This document shows positions 33,647 to 42,107 of a DNA stretch of 64,000 nt, in pieces. The notes below the pieces were generated by a model, which made no database searches, was not told the DNA's origin, and saw only the letters and a program-made list of their open reading frames with translations. How positions within the stretch are numbered: the first letter of the stretch is position 1; the number at the start of each line of letters is the position of its first letter. The position numbers and the translations under genes are program-made. The DNA is from Aromatoleum anaerobium (GTDB lineage: Bacteria; Pseudomonadota; Gammaproteobacteria; Burkholderiales; Rhodocyclaceae): the NCBI RefSeq assembly GCF_012910705.2, contig NZ_WTVG02000039.1, positions 248,001 through 312,000 on the forward strand, given 5' to 3'.

Positions 33647-35272
33647 ATGCCCGACTTTCGCCCGCCACGCTGGTCCTTCGTTCCCTGGCTCGCCCTGCTG
33701 CTCGTCCACGTCGCGGCGCTGGCGGGCCTTGGCGTGCTGATCGCGCGCCAGACGCAGCCCGTCCCGATGCATGACCTGCAGCTGGCGGACGGCGAACGGC
33801 TGAAATGCGTGTCGTATGCGCCCTACCACCTTCCCGGCCAGACGCCGTACGACCAGACGCTGAAGATTTCGCGCGAGCAGATCGTCGCCGATCTCACCGC
33901 GCTGTCGCACCTGACCGAATGCGTGCGCCTCTATTCGGTCGCCCAGGGGCTGGAGCAGGTGCCGGGCGTGGCGCGCGAACTCGGGCTCAAAGTGCTGCTC
34001 GGTGCATGGATCAGCTCCGACCGCAAGCGCAGCGCGATCGAGCTCGACCAGGCGCTCCGCATCGCCAACGACAACGCGGACGTCGTGCGCATGCTGATCG
34101 TCGGCAACGAAGTGCTGCTGCGCCGCGAGCGCACCGAGGACGAACTGCGCGGGTTGATCGAGTACGCCGCCGCCCGCACCGAAGTGCCGGTGACGTATGC
34201 GGACGTGTGGGAATTCTGGCTCAGGCACACCAGCCTCGCCGGTGCGGTGGACCGCGTCACGGTGCATATCCTGCCGTTCTGGGAGGACGATCCGGTGGCG
34301 ATCGAGCACGCCGTCGCGCATGTCGCTACGGTGTTCGACGAGGTTCGCAGACACTTCGACAAACCGGTGATGATCGGCGAAACCGGCTGGCCGAGCGCCG
34401 GGCGCCAGCGCGAAGCGTCGCTGCCATCCCTGGTCAACCAGGCCCGCTACATCCGCGAATTCATCCACCGCGCGCATGACGAGGGCTGGGACTACAACCT
34501 CATCGAGGCCATCGACCAGCCGTGGAAGCGCCGCCTCGAAGGCACCGTCGGCGGCTACTGGGGTGTGCTCGATGTCGACCTGGCAGCGAAATTTCCGCTC
34601 GCCGGACCGGTCGCGGAACGCGACACCTTCGTCGCGCCGGCGCTCGGCGCGGGGTTCGGCGTGCTGCTGTGCCTCGCTCTCGCCGCGGGACGCCGCTCGA
34701 AGAGGCGCACGCCGCTGCAACTGGCCGCCATCACAGCGATGGGCGCGGTGGCAGGCACGGTCGCAGTCCTGCAGTGGGAACACGCCCGGTTCGCGTATCG
34801 CGACGGACTCGAATGGGCGATGCTCGGGACAGTCTTCGCCGTGGGCATGATCGTGCCCCTGACGCTCGCCCGCTGGGCTTCGGGTCGCGGGATACGCTCG
34901 GGCGCAGGGGTGTGGGCGGCGTGGCAGCGAGGCCGCACGGCGGCGCTCGATGCGCCGGCAGCTCTCGGACTGCTGCGTCTCGTGCTGCTGTTCGCTGCTG
35001 CAGTCGGCGCCTTGCTGCTGTTCGTCGATCCGCGCTACCGCGACTTCCCGTCGCTGCTGTTCATCGTGCCGGCACTGACCTTTGGCGTCCTCGGGTGGTT
35101 CGCGAACAGCCGCCACGCGATCGAGGAGCGGCTGTGCTCCGCGGTGATCGCGGTGTCGGTCGTCGGCCGCTGGCTATCCGAGCCGTTGAACCCGCAGGCC
35201 GTCGCCTGGCTCGTCATTGGTCTCATCCTCGCCGCGCCGACGCTGCGCGCCGACGCGCGCGAGGACCAGTAG
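33647..35272 (+). CDS. GH17-family membrane beta-1,3-glucan protein
   Basis: About 541 residues. An N-terminal membrane anchor (WLALLLVHVAALAGLGVLIA) is followed by a periplasmic glycoside hydrolase family 17 domain (about residues 45-330). Catalytic-type segments are LIVGNEVLLRR (acid/base Glu) and VMIGETGWPSAG (nucleophile Glu). The second half has about seven transmembrane helices. Such proteins resemble NdvC-like partners in cyclic beta-1,3-glucan synthesis. No clear ribosome binding site is seen, and the start lies only 34 bp behind the group II intron. Its 3' end overlaps the convergent gene by 99 bp. Confidence 0.82.
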   Translation: MPDFRPPRWSFVPWLALLLVHVAALAGLGVLIARQTQPVPMHDLQLADGERLKCVSYAPYHLPGQTPYDQTLKISREQIVADLTALSHLTECVRLYSVAQGLEQVPGVARELGLKVLLGAWISSDRKRSAIELDQALRIANDNADVVRMLIVGNEVLLRRERTEDELRGLIEYAAARTEVPVTYADVWEFWLRHTSLAGAVDRVTVHILPFWEDDPVAIEHAVAHVATVFDEVRRHFDKPVMIGETGWPSAGRQREASLPSLVNQARYIREFIHRAHDEGWDYNLIEAIDQPWKRRLEGTVGGYWGVLDVDLAAKFPLAGPVAERDTFVAPALGAGFGVLLCLALAAGRRSKRRTPLQLAAITAMGAVAGTVAVLQWEHARFAYRDGLEWAMLGTVFAVGMIVPLTLARWASGRGIRSGAGVWAAWQRGRTAALDAPAALGLLRLVLLFAAAVGALLLFVDPRYRDFPSLLFIVPALTFGVLGWFANSRHAIEERLCSAVIAVSVVGRWLSEPLNPQAVAWLVIGLILAAPTLRADAREDQ

Positions 35273-35623
35273 CGACAGCAGCGCGCCGACCGCGGACGGG
35301 TCGAAGCTGTACAGCACCAACCCCGCCAGGCCACTGAGCCAACCGCCCCACGCGAGCGGGCGATGGCGCAGCACGAAGGCCACAACGCCGCACGCAAGGC
35401 TCAGCCAGCCCAGGCGCTGATGAACGAAGGACTGCACCAGCAGCCACTTTGCCGCGCACCACGCGCCGAGCCCTTCGGCGAGCGACCCGCCGCAGTCGAG
35501 CGGGAACGCACCCGCTTCGAGCAATCCGTACCGCACACCGAGCACTGCCGCGAGAAGCACAGCGCTCGCGGCGGCCAGAGAAATACGGCTTCGATCGTAT
35601 TGACGCAAATTATTTTCCCTCAA
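35174..35623 (-). CDS. Small four-helix membrane protein, convergent with GH17 gene
   Basis: A 149-residue hydrophobic protein with about four membrane segments (for example SLAAASAVLLAAVLGVRYG, LGWLSLACGVVAFVLR and WLSGLAGLVLYSF) and a charged C-terminus. I do not recognise a family. It begins with TTG (35623, or an in-frame TTG at about 35608 with GAGGGA upstream); no ATG is available. It is convergent with the GH17 gene, overlapping it by 99 bp, and divergent from the GH17-GT2 gene. The hydrophobic pattern supports a real gene, but evidence is limited. Confidence 0.55.
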   Translation of the reverse strand: MRENNLRQYDRSRISLAAASAVLLAAVLGVRYGLLEAGAFPLDCGGSLAEGLGAWCAAKWLLVQSFVHQRLGWLSLACGVVAFVLRHRPLAWGGWLSGLAGLVLYSFDPSAVGALLSLLVLARVGAQRRRGEDETNDEPGDGLRVQRLG

Positions 35624-35878
35624 CTCCCTTTTTCCTTACAAATCAAGCGTCCGCCTGCAGACCTACTTCCTGTTGCAAATTGCACACAGGGAAACTTTGC
35701 TAAGCAACTGAAAAAACGAATAAACTTCGCGCCGCATCAGTTGCGGTCGAGCTGGTGAATTGTGTCACAAGCCCGGCCAGGATTGATTTTTGCGCTGCAT
35801 CAAACCGCAATTCCGAAGCATCACGAGGAATGACGGCCCGCGGCGATCGATCAACCCCCTGAGGGGACCCCGATTTTA

Positions 35879-38590
35879 ATGAAATACGCCGCTTCGCTGA
35901 TTTACCGTCTGATCGTAGCGTTGATTCTTGCCGGCCTGGTCGCCGGCGCCCAATACCTCATCGCGGAGCGGTGGAACCGCGGCACCGAGTTCATCGGCGC
36001 CGGCAACAGTATCCGCGGCTATGCCTACAGCCCTTTCCAGCGTGACCAGAGCCCACTCAAAGGGACTTATCCGAGCGAGGCCGAAATTGCCGCGGATCTC
36101 GACCTGCTCGCGCAGACGGGCGAGCGCATCCGCACCTACGGCAGCACCGACGCACCGGCAATCGTGCGGCTGGCGGGTGACCGCAAGCTGACCGTCACGG
36201 CCGGGGCCTGGCTGTCGCCGGACGCGGAAGCGAACGATCGCGAGATCGACGCGCTGATCGAGTCGGTGCGCGAGCTGCGGCACATCGAGCGCGTGGTCGT
36301 CGGCAACGAAGTGCTGCTGCGCGGCGACCTGAGCGTCGCCGAGCTTTCCGCCTATCTCGACAAGGTGCGCAAGGCTCTGCGACGGCTGAAGGTCCCGGTG
36401 TCGACGGCCGAGCCGTGGCACGTCTGGCTGAAGCATCCGGAACTGGCGAAAAGCGTCGATTTCATCACCGTCCACCTGCTGCCCTACCACGAAGGGGTGC
36501 CGGTCGAATCCGCTGTCGAATACGTATTGATGCGCTACGACGAGCTGGCGAAAGCGTTTCCAAAGAAGAAGATCGTCATCGGCGAAGTCGGCTGGCCGAG
36601 CCGCGGACCGGTCATGAACAGTTTCGGCGCGGAGGAAACGACCTCCGTGCCGTCGGTCGAAAACGAGGCGCGCTTCATCCGCGAGTTCCTCGCCCATCCG
36701 CGCAGCCCGACGCTCGACTACTTCATCATGGAAGCGATCGACCAGCCATGGAAGATTCAGTTGGAAGGCTGGGCCGGCGCCTACTGGGGCATGTTCAACG
36801 CCGAGCGCCAGGCGAAGTTCCCGCTCGAAGGCCTCGTCGTGCAGGATATCCGCTGGCACGAGAAGGCACGGATGGCCGCGTTGATCGCGCTCGTGCCGAT
36901 GTTCCTGATCTGCTTCCTGCTGCGTGACTGGAGCATCCTCGGGCGGCTGTGGCTCTCGGCGCTGATCCAGGCCTGTGCCGTGACGCTGGTGATCGGCGCG
37001 AACGTGCCAGCCGATTACTACCTGACGCAGCGCGACCTGGTCGGGCTGATGATGCTGATCGGCGCGACGGTGCTGACGATCGCGGTGCTGCTGTCGCATG
37101 GTTTCGAATTCGGCGAGGTGCTCTTCAAGCGACGCTGGAAGCGCCGCTTCCTGCCCCTTACGCCGCTCGCCACCGAACGCGAACCTTTCGTGTCGATCCA
37201 TCTGGCCTGCTGTAACGAGCCGCCGGAGATGGTGATCGCGACGATCGACAGCCTGGCGGCGATGAACTACGGCAATTTCGAAGTCCTGGTGCTCGACAAC
37301 AACACGAAGGACGAGGCGCTGTGGAAGCCGCTCGAAGCGCGCTGCGCCGAGCTCGGCCCGCGTTTCCGCTTCTTCCACCTCGAGAACTGGCCGGGCTTCA
37401 AGGCCGGCGCGCTGAACTTCGGCCTCAAGCAGACCGACCCGCGCGCCGAAGTCGTCGGCGTCGTCGACGCGGACTACGTCGTCTCGCCCGACTGGCTGTC
37501 CTGTCTGATCCCGCACTTCGACGCCGCCGACGTCGCCGTCGTGCAAGCGCCGCAGGCGCACCGCGACTGGGAAACGCAGCCGTTCCGGCGCATGTGCAAC
37601 TGGGAGTTCGACGGCTTCTTCCGCATCGGCATGCATCACCGTAACGAGCGCAACGCGCTGATCCAGCACGGCACGATGACGCTGGTGCGCCGCCTCGCGC
37701 TCGAGGAAGTGGGTGGCTGGTCCGAATGGTGCATCTGCGAAGACACCGAACTGGGCCTGCGCCTGATCGAAAAAGGCTACGACACGCGCTACGTCGATCA
37801 CATCCTCGGCCGCGGGCTGACACCGTCAGATTTCGCCGCGATCAAGAGCCAGCGCTTCCGCTGGGCTTTCGGCGCGATGCAGATCCTCAAGCATCACTTG
37901 CCGGCGATGATCGGCCCGAGCCGGCTGAACATCGCGCAACGCTACCATTTCCTGACCGGATGGTTCGCGTGGCTGGGTGACGCGCTGCAGCTCGTGTTCG
38001 TGTTCGCGAGCCTCGCGTGGACGATCGGCATGTTGTACATGCCCCAGGAGTTTGGCCTGCCGGTGTCGGCGCTCGCGCTGCCGATCCTCGCATTCATGGC
38101 GTTCAAGGGCGGCCTCGGTCCGATCCTGTACCGGCGCACCATGGATGCGCCCTGGAAGGACATCCTCGGTGCGTCGATCCTGTCGGTTGGCATGGCGCAC
38201 GCGATCGCCCGCGGGGTGTTCGCGGGCCTCGTCAGGCGACGCGGGGAATTCGTCCGCACGCCGAAGGGCTGGAAGGACAAGGGGACGCTCGCGTTCTTCT
38301 CGCCGATCCGCGAGGAAATCGGACTGCTGATCGCGCTGATTCTCGGCTCGGTGGTGCTGGTCTGGTTGCGCGGCGCACAGGATCTCGAAGCGCAGCTGTG
38401 GGTCGGCATCCTCGCGCTGCAGTGCATCCCCTACCTCGCCGCGATCGCCTGTCAGGTCGCCTCGTACATGCCCGAACGCCCTGCAACGGTGGTCGAGCCA
38501 GCGCCGGAAACCAAGCCCGCGGCGAGCATCACCCCGATCGCGGAGTCGAGCACGACGCCCATCGTCGAGGCAATGCGTGCGCGCGGCTGA
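35879..38590 (+). CDS. GH17-GT2 fusion, NdvB-like beta-1,3-glucan synthase
   Basis: A 903-residue inner-membrane protein. An N-terminal anchor precedes a GH17 domain (about residues 40-320; VVVGNEVLLRG and IVIGEVGWPSRG hold the two catalytic Glu). Three membrane helices follow, then a processive GT2 glycosyltransferase domain (about 435-680) with VVDADYVV (DxD), CEDTELGLRL and SQRFRW (QxxRW). The C-terminus has more helices. This layout is that of NdvB-type proteins, which make cyclic or linear beta-1,3-glucans in the periplasm, involved in osmoadaptation and biofilm antibiotic tolerance in Pseudomonas. It pairs with the GH17 gene upstream. Confidence 0.87.
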   Translation: MKYAASLIYRLIVALILAGLVAGAQYLIAERWNRGTEFIGAGNSIRGYAYSPFQRDQSPLKGTYPSEAEIAADLDLLAQTGERIRTYGSTDAPAIVRLAGDRKLTVTAGAWLSPDAEANDREIDALIESVRELRHIERVVVGNEVLLRGDLSVAELSAYLDKVRKALRRLKVPVSTAEPWHVWLKHPELAKSVDFITVHLLPYHEGVPVESAVEYVLMRYDELAKAFPKKKIVIGEVGWPSRGPVMNSFGAEETTSVPSVENEARFIREFLAHPRSPTLDYFIMEAIDQPWKIQLEGWAGAYWGMFNAERQAKFPLEGLVVQDIRWHEKARMAALIALVPMFLICFLLRDWSILGRLWLSALIQACAVTLVIGANVPADYYLTQRDLVGLMMLIGATVLTIAVLLSHGFEFGEVLFKRRWKRRFLPLTPLATEREPFVSIHLACCNEPPEMVIATIDSLAAMNYGNFEVLVLDNNTKDEALWKPLEARCAELGPRFRFFHLENWPGFKAGALNFGLKQTDPRAEVVGVVDADYVVSPDWLSCLIPHFDAADVAVVQAPQAHRDWETQPFRRMCNWEFDGFFRIGMHHRNERNALIQHGTMTLVRRLALEEVGGWSEWCICEDTELGLRLIEKGYDTRYVDHILGRGLTPSDFAAIKSQRFRWAFGAMQILKHHLPAMIGPSRLNIAQRYHFLTGWFAWLGDALQLVFVFASLAWTIGMLYMPQEFGLPVSALALPILAFMAFKGGLGPILYRRTMDAPWKDILGASILSVGMAHAIARGVFAGLVRRRGEFVRTPKGWKDKGTLAFFSPIREEIGLLIALILGSVVLVWLRGAQDLEAQLWVGILALQCIPYLAAIACQVASYMPERPATVVEPAPETKPAASITPIAESSTTPIVEAMRARG

Positions 38591-38683
38591 CCTGCCTCCG
38601 GACCCCGGTCACACCTTCTCGCCACAGCGAGGGTAAGGCGCCGAAGCGGTTGATTTCCGGTATCGAGGGGAGCGATGCCGGAA

Positions 38684-39688
38684 TCACTTCTCCATTTTCT
38701 TCATGCGCAGCTCCAGCCCCTCGCAGGGCGTCCGCCGGTCTGCGGCCACCGGCGGCGTCACCCAGAGGATTTCATGCGCCGCCGCAAACTGTTTGCCGAA
38801 GCGGTCGAGCGGCGCGAGCTCATCCGCAATGCGCAGTTCCGGGGAGCGGGCGCGGAAGCCGATATTGAGCTGACGCAGGGTCGGCGCGCGCTGCGCGACC
38901 CGTTCATAGACTCCCATGTTGTTTTCAACATGGCCCAGTCCGAGAATCACGACCACCGGCTCAAGGGGCTTTTCGGCTGCGAGCGCGGTCACGGCCATCG
39001 TCATCGTGTCGTTGCGGGCAAGCCAGGTCGCGTACAGGCGCGCCACGAGCTCGGGCGAAGCGAAGCCGCAGTGCGCCGCGTTCAGCCGCTCGTGCATCAG
39101 CTGTTCGTAGGCCGGATCGACCAGCCCGCTGTCGGGAAACTGGGTGCGCTCGACGGCGTTGAGCCCGTCGATGCCGACGCGGCTGATGCGGCGGCGCAGG
39201 CTTTGCGGAAGATCGATCCCGGCGACACGCAGCCGATGGGCGCGCGCGAATTCGAGCAGCGGACCGTAGTCGCGCCACTCGGTGCCGGCCTGCCAGCCGA
39301 GTTCGTCCCGCAGTCGCAGCGCCGCAGCGGTGTCATGCGCGGGGACCTGCGGCAGCAACACGAAGCTCATCAACTCGCTGGTCTGCGGGACGCTGACGAC
39401 CTCGAACGCGAGTGCCGGACGACGGCCGGCGGCGACGAGGTCGGTCACGATTTTCAGCTGCGCGGCATGATGATGCGGGTTGCCGTGCTGTTCGCCGAGA
39501 TAGATGACATCAGCGGCAGCGATCCGCCTGGCGAGCGCTTCGTAGTCGAGCACCGCGCCATCACCGGCCGCATGAAGTGTCTCACCGGGCGGCCCGGCCG
39601 GGGCGGCAACACCGGACGGAATGCCCGCGACGAGCACCGCCGCTAGAACGGCCGCCCACCAAGCCAGCCGAATCAGGTCCCCAATCAT
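38684..39688 (-). CDS. ChaN-family (DUF399) periplasmic protein
   Basis: A 334-residue exported protein. A signal peptide (about residues 1-28) precedes a ChaN/EreA-like domain with VIYLGEQHGNPHHHAAQL, AFEVVS and ILGLGHVENNMG. ChaN of Campylobacter is a heme-binding lipoprotein; here there is no lipobox cysteine, so the protein is probably soluble in the periplasm. The substrate or ligand (heme, iron) is inferred from family. It stands alone on the minus strand, 94 bp from the stop of the convergent glucan synthase gene. Confidence 0.83.
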   Translation of the reverse strand: MIGDLIRLAWWAAVLAAVLVAGIPSGVAAPAGPPGETLHAAGDGAVLDYEALARRIAAADVIYLGEQHGNPHHHAAQLKIVTDLVAAGRRPALAFEVVSVPQTSELMSFVLLPQVPAHDTAAALRLRDELGWQAGTEWRDYGPLLEFARAHRLRVAGIDLPQSLRRRISRVGIDGLNAVERTQFPDSGLVDPAYEQLMHERLNAAHCGFASPELVARLYATWLARNDTMTMAVTALAAEKPLEPVVVILGLGHVENNMGVYERVAQRAPTLRQLNIGFRARSPELRIADELAPLDRFGKQFAAAHEILWVTPPVAADRRTPCEGLELRMKKMEK

Positions 39689-39836
39689 CGCTGTCCCTCC
39701 GGATCAGCCGCCCGCCGTGCCGGCCTCGTCGGTGCACGCGCGAGTCCGGCTTGTCGCGCCCCTTGCCGCGCGGCCGGCAGGCTCACGCTGCTGCAAGTTC
39801 CGATTTCACCTTGGCACGATGTCCCGCGCACCACGG

Positions 39837-40763
39837 TCAGCGAATGTAACTCAGCGCGATCTCGTCGCTGCGCTGGGCGCCCGCGGTCATCTCGCGACAC
39901 AGTTCGAGAAAAGCCTGCATCCCCGGCGTGCGGAACTTCTGCCGGTGCCACAGGAAATGGAAGCGCCGCCGCAGGTCCAGCCACGGCGTCTCCACCGGCA
40001 CCAGGCTGCCGCGGCGGAACGCTTCGCGCAGCGCCAGCCGCGAAATGCAGCCGATGCCGAGGCCCGATTCAACGGCACGCTTGATCGCCTCGGTGTGCTC
40101 GAGTTCGAGCCGCACGTCGAACCGCCCTTCGACGTGGCGCATCGCCTGGTCGAACGTCTCGCGCGTCCCCGAACCGATCTCGCGCAGGATCCACGGCTGC
40201 TCCAGCAGGTCTTCCTCGTCGGCGCTGGCGCGCCGGGCGAGCGGATGCGTCGGCGCGCAGAACACCACCAGCTCGTCTTCGAGCCACGGCACGACCTCGA
40301 GTTCGGCGTGCTGGCATTTGCCTTCGATCAGCCCCAGGTCGAGTTCAAAGCTCGCCACCTGCTGGATGATCGTCGCCGTGTTGTGAACGCCGAGATGGAT
40401 GCGACTGTCGCTGTGACGCTGGAGAAATTCGGCGACGATCAGCGTTGCAAGATAATTGCCGATCGTCAGCGTCGCGCCGATGTCCAATGTCCCGTAGCCG
40501 GTTTGCCCCCGCAGCAGCGCCTCGATGTCCTCGGCGCGATCGAGGAACTCCACTGCGCGCGGCAGCAGTCGTTCGCCCAGCTCGTTCAGGCGGACGGACT
40601 TGCCGACGCGGTCGAACAGCTGCACGTCGAACTGGCGCTCGAGCTCCGCGAGTCCGCTGCTCGCCGCCGACTGCGACATCGAGAGGCTCTCGGCGGCGCG
40701 TGAAATGCTGCCGTTGCGCGCGACGGCGACAAAGATCGCGAGCTGCCGCAGGGTATAGCGCAT
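39837..40763 (-). CDS. LysR-family regulator, FinR-like
   Basis: A 308-residue LysR-type regulator. The N-terminal winged helix has LRQLAIFVAVARNGSISRAA and SQSAASSGLAELER, followed by an effector domain (LDIGATLTIGNYLATLIV onward). It is divergent from a ferredoxin-NADP reductase gene. In Pseudomonas the LysR regulator FinR has the same arrangement and activates fpr under superoxide and osmotic stress, so the same job is inferred. The 113-bp shared region holds an 8-bp inverted repeat. Confidence 0.87.
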   Translation of the reverse strand: MRYTLRQLAIFVAVARNGSISRAAESLSMSQSAASSGLAELERQFDVQLFDRVGKSVRLNELGERLLPRAVEFLDRAEDIEALLRGQTGYGTLDIGATLTIGNYLATLIVAEFLQRHSDSRIHLGVHNTATIIQQVASFELDLGLIEGKCQHAELEVVPWLEDELVVFCAPTHPLARRASADEEDLLEQPWILREIGSGTRETFDQAMRHVEGRFDVRLELEHTEAIKRAVESGLGIGCISRLALREAFRRGSLVPVETPWLDLRRRFHFLWHRQKFRTPGMQAFLELCREMTAGAQRSDEIALSYIR

Positions 40764-40782
40764 ATCGAAAATGCCTCTAACG

Positions 40783-40812
40783 AATATCTGAATTACCCAT
40801 CCAGCAGATATT
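40783..40812. promoter_or_regulatory. Inverted repeat in finR-like/fpr intergenic region
   Basis: AATATCTG (40783-40790) and CAGATATT (40805-40812) are perfect reverse complements 14 bp apart, between the divergent LysR gene (start 40763) and fpr (start 40877). The arrangement is what a LysR-type regulator would bind; the site lies 65-94 bp before the fpr start. Confidence 0.6.
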
Positions 40813-40876
40813 ACGCCCATCCTAGAATTGCAATCGATCAACCTACCCGGCTTTCAACTTACTCAAAGGCAAGGCC

Positions 40877-41653
40877 ATGAGCAATCTCGCTGTCGAACGT
40901 GTCCTGAGTGTCCACCACTGGAACGACTCGCTGTTCAGCTTCCGCACGACGCGTGACCGCGGCCTGCGCTTCGAGAACGGCCAGTTCGTGATGATAGGCC
41001 TCGAAGTGGACGGCCGGCCGCTGACCCGCGCCTACAGCATCGCGAGTCCGAACTACGAGGAGCATCTCGAGTTCTTCAGCATCAAGGTGCCGAACGGGCC
41101 GCTCACGTCGCGGCTGCAGCACCTCAAGGAAGGCGATCCGATCGTCGTCAGCAAGAAGCCGACCGGGACGCTCGTGCTGCACGACCTCAAGCCGGGCAAG
41201 CGCCTCTACATGCTCGCGACCGGCACCGGCCTCGCCCCGTTCCTGAGCCTGATGCAGGACCCGCATACGTATGAGCGCTTCGAGCACGTCGTGCTGATCC
41301 ATGGCGTGCGCACCGTGTCGGAGCTCGCCTACCGCGACTTCATCACGAGGGAACTCGCGGACAACGAGTTCTTCGGCGAGGACGCGCGCAACAAGCTGAT
41401 CTATTACCCAACCGTCACGCGCGAGCCGTTCGTCAACCAGGGGCGGCTGACGGACCTCATCGAGACCGGCAAGCTGTTCGAGGACATCGGCCTGCCGCCG
41501 CTCGACCCGGAGCACGATCGCGCGATGATCTGCGGCAGCCCGGCGATGCTCAAGGACAGCTGCGCGATGCTCGACGCGCGCGGCTTCAAGATCTCGCGCC
41601 ATATCGGAGAGCCGGGCGACTACGTGATCGAGCGCGCCTTCGTCGAGAAGTGA
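40877..41653 (+). CDS. fpr: Ferredoxin--NADP+ reductase
   Basis: A 258-residue cytoplasmic flavoenzyme of the bacterial subclass I FNR type. FAD-binding RAYSIASPNYEE (about residue 52), NADP-binding LATGTGLAPFLSL (about residue 115), AMICGSPAMLKD and the C-terminal DYVIERAFVEK are intact. It supplies or removes electrons from ferredoxin/flavodoxin, for example for iron-sulphur assembly and oxidative stress. It is divergent from the FinR-like regulator, and an orphan lipoyl-domain gene follows. Confidence 0.95.
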   Translation: MSNLAVERVLSVHHWNDSLFSFRTTRDRGLRFENGQFVMIGLEVDGRPLTRAYSIASPNYEEHLEFFSIKVPNGPLTSRLQHLKEGDPIVVSKKPTGTLVLHDLKPGKRLYMLATGTGLAPFLSLMQDPHTYERFEHVVLIHGVRTVSELAYRDFITRELADNEFFGEDARNKLIYYPTVTREPFVNQGRLTDLIETGKLFEDIGLPPLDPEHDRAMICGSPAMLKDSCAMLDARGFKISRHIGEPGDYVIERAFVEK

Positions 41654-41836
41654 GGCCGGGAGGAGTAGACTTCTCCGCTTTCTCTACCCGGAACTCCTGA
41701 TGCTGCCTTGCAGACCGTCAGCTGCCGCACGTGTTTCGCGCGACAGCTGCCTCACGTTCGTGGTGCGCGGCCTCGCCACCCGCACCACGCCGTGCCCGCC
41801 GGCCGTGTGGCCGTCCCGCCAAAAGGGGAGCCGGCG

Positions 41837-42106
41837 TTGGGCCGCATAGTCGAAATCCGCATGCCGAAATATCCGGAATGCTGGGACAGCTGCGGCTCAT
41901 GCCGAACCGGCGAAGTGTTCGTCCAGAGCGTGCTGGTCCGCAACGGCGAAAAAATCGGCACGGACGAGACGCTGATCGTGCTCGAAACGGGCAAGGTCGC
42001 TCTCGACATTCCCAGCCCGTATTCCGGAATCCTCATCGACGTGCGCGTCGAGGAAGGCGATCCGATCGACGAAGGCGAAGTCATCGCGACGATCGAAGTG
42101 GACTGA
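41837..42106 (+). CDS. Orphan lipoyl-domain protein with cysteine cluster
   Basis: An 89-residue single biotinyl/lipoyl domain. The C-terminal two thirds are a standard lipoyl fold with the modifiable Lys in VLETGKVALDIPSPYSG and the GDPIDEGEVIATIEVD end. In place of the usual KLGESMTEG, the first hairpin reads MPKYPECWDSCGSCRTGE, with three cysteines. The start is TTG at 41837 with AGGGGAG 6 nt upstream. No acyltransferase or dehydrogenase gene is adjacent; fpr is 183 bp upstream. The IS1182 element begins one base after its stop codon. Confidence 0.7.
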   Translation: MGRIVEIRMPKYPECWDSCGSCRTGEVFVQSVLVRNGEKIGTDETLIVLETGKVALDIPSPYSGILIDVRVEEGDPIDEGEVIATIEVD

Positions 42107-42107
42107 G

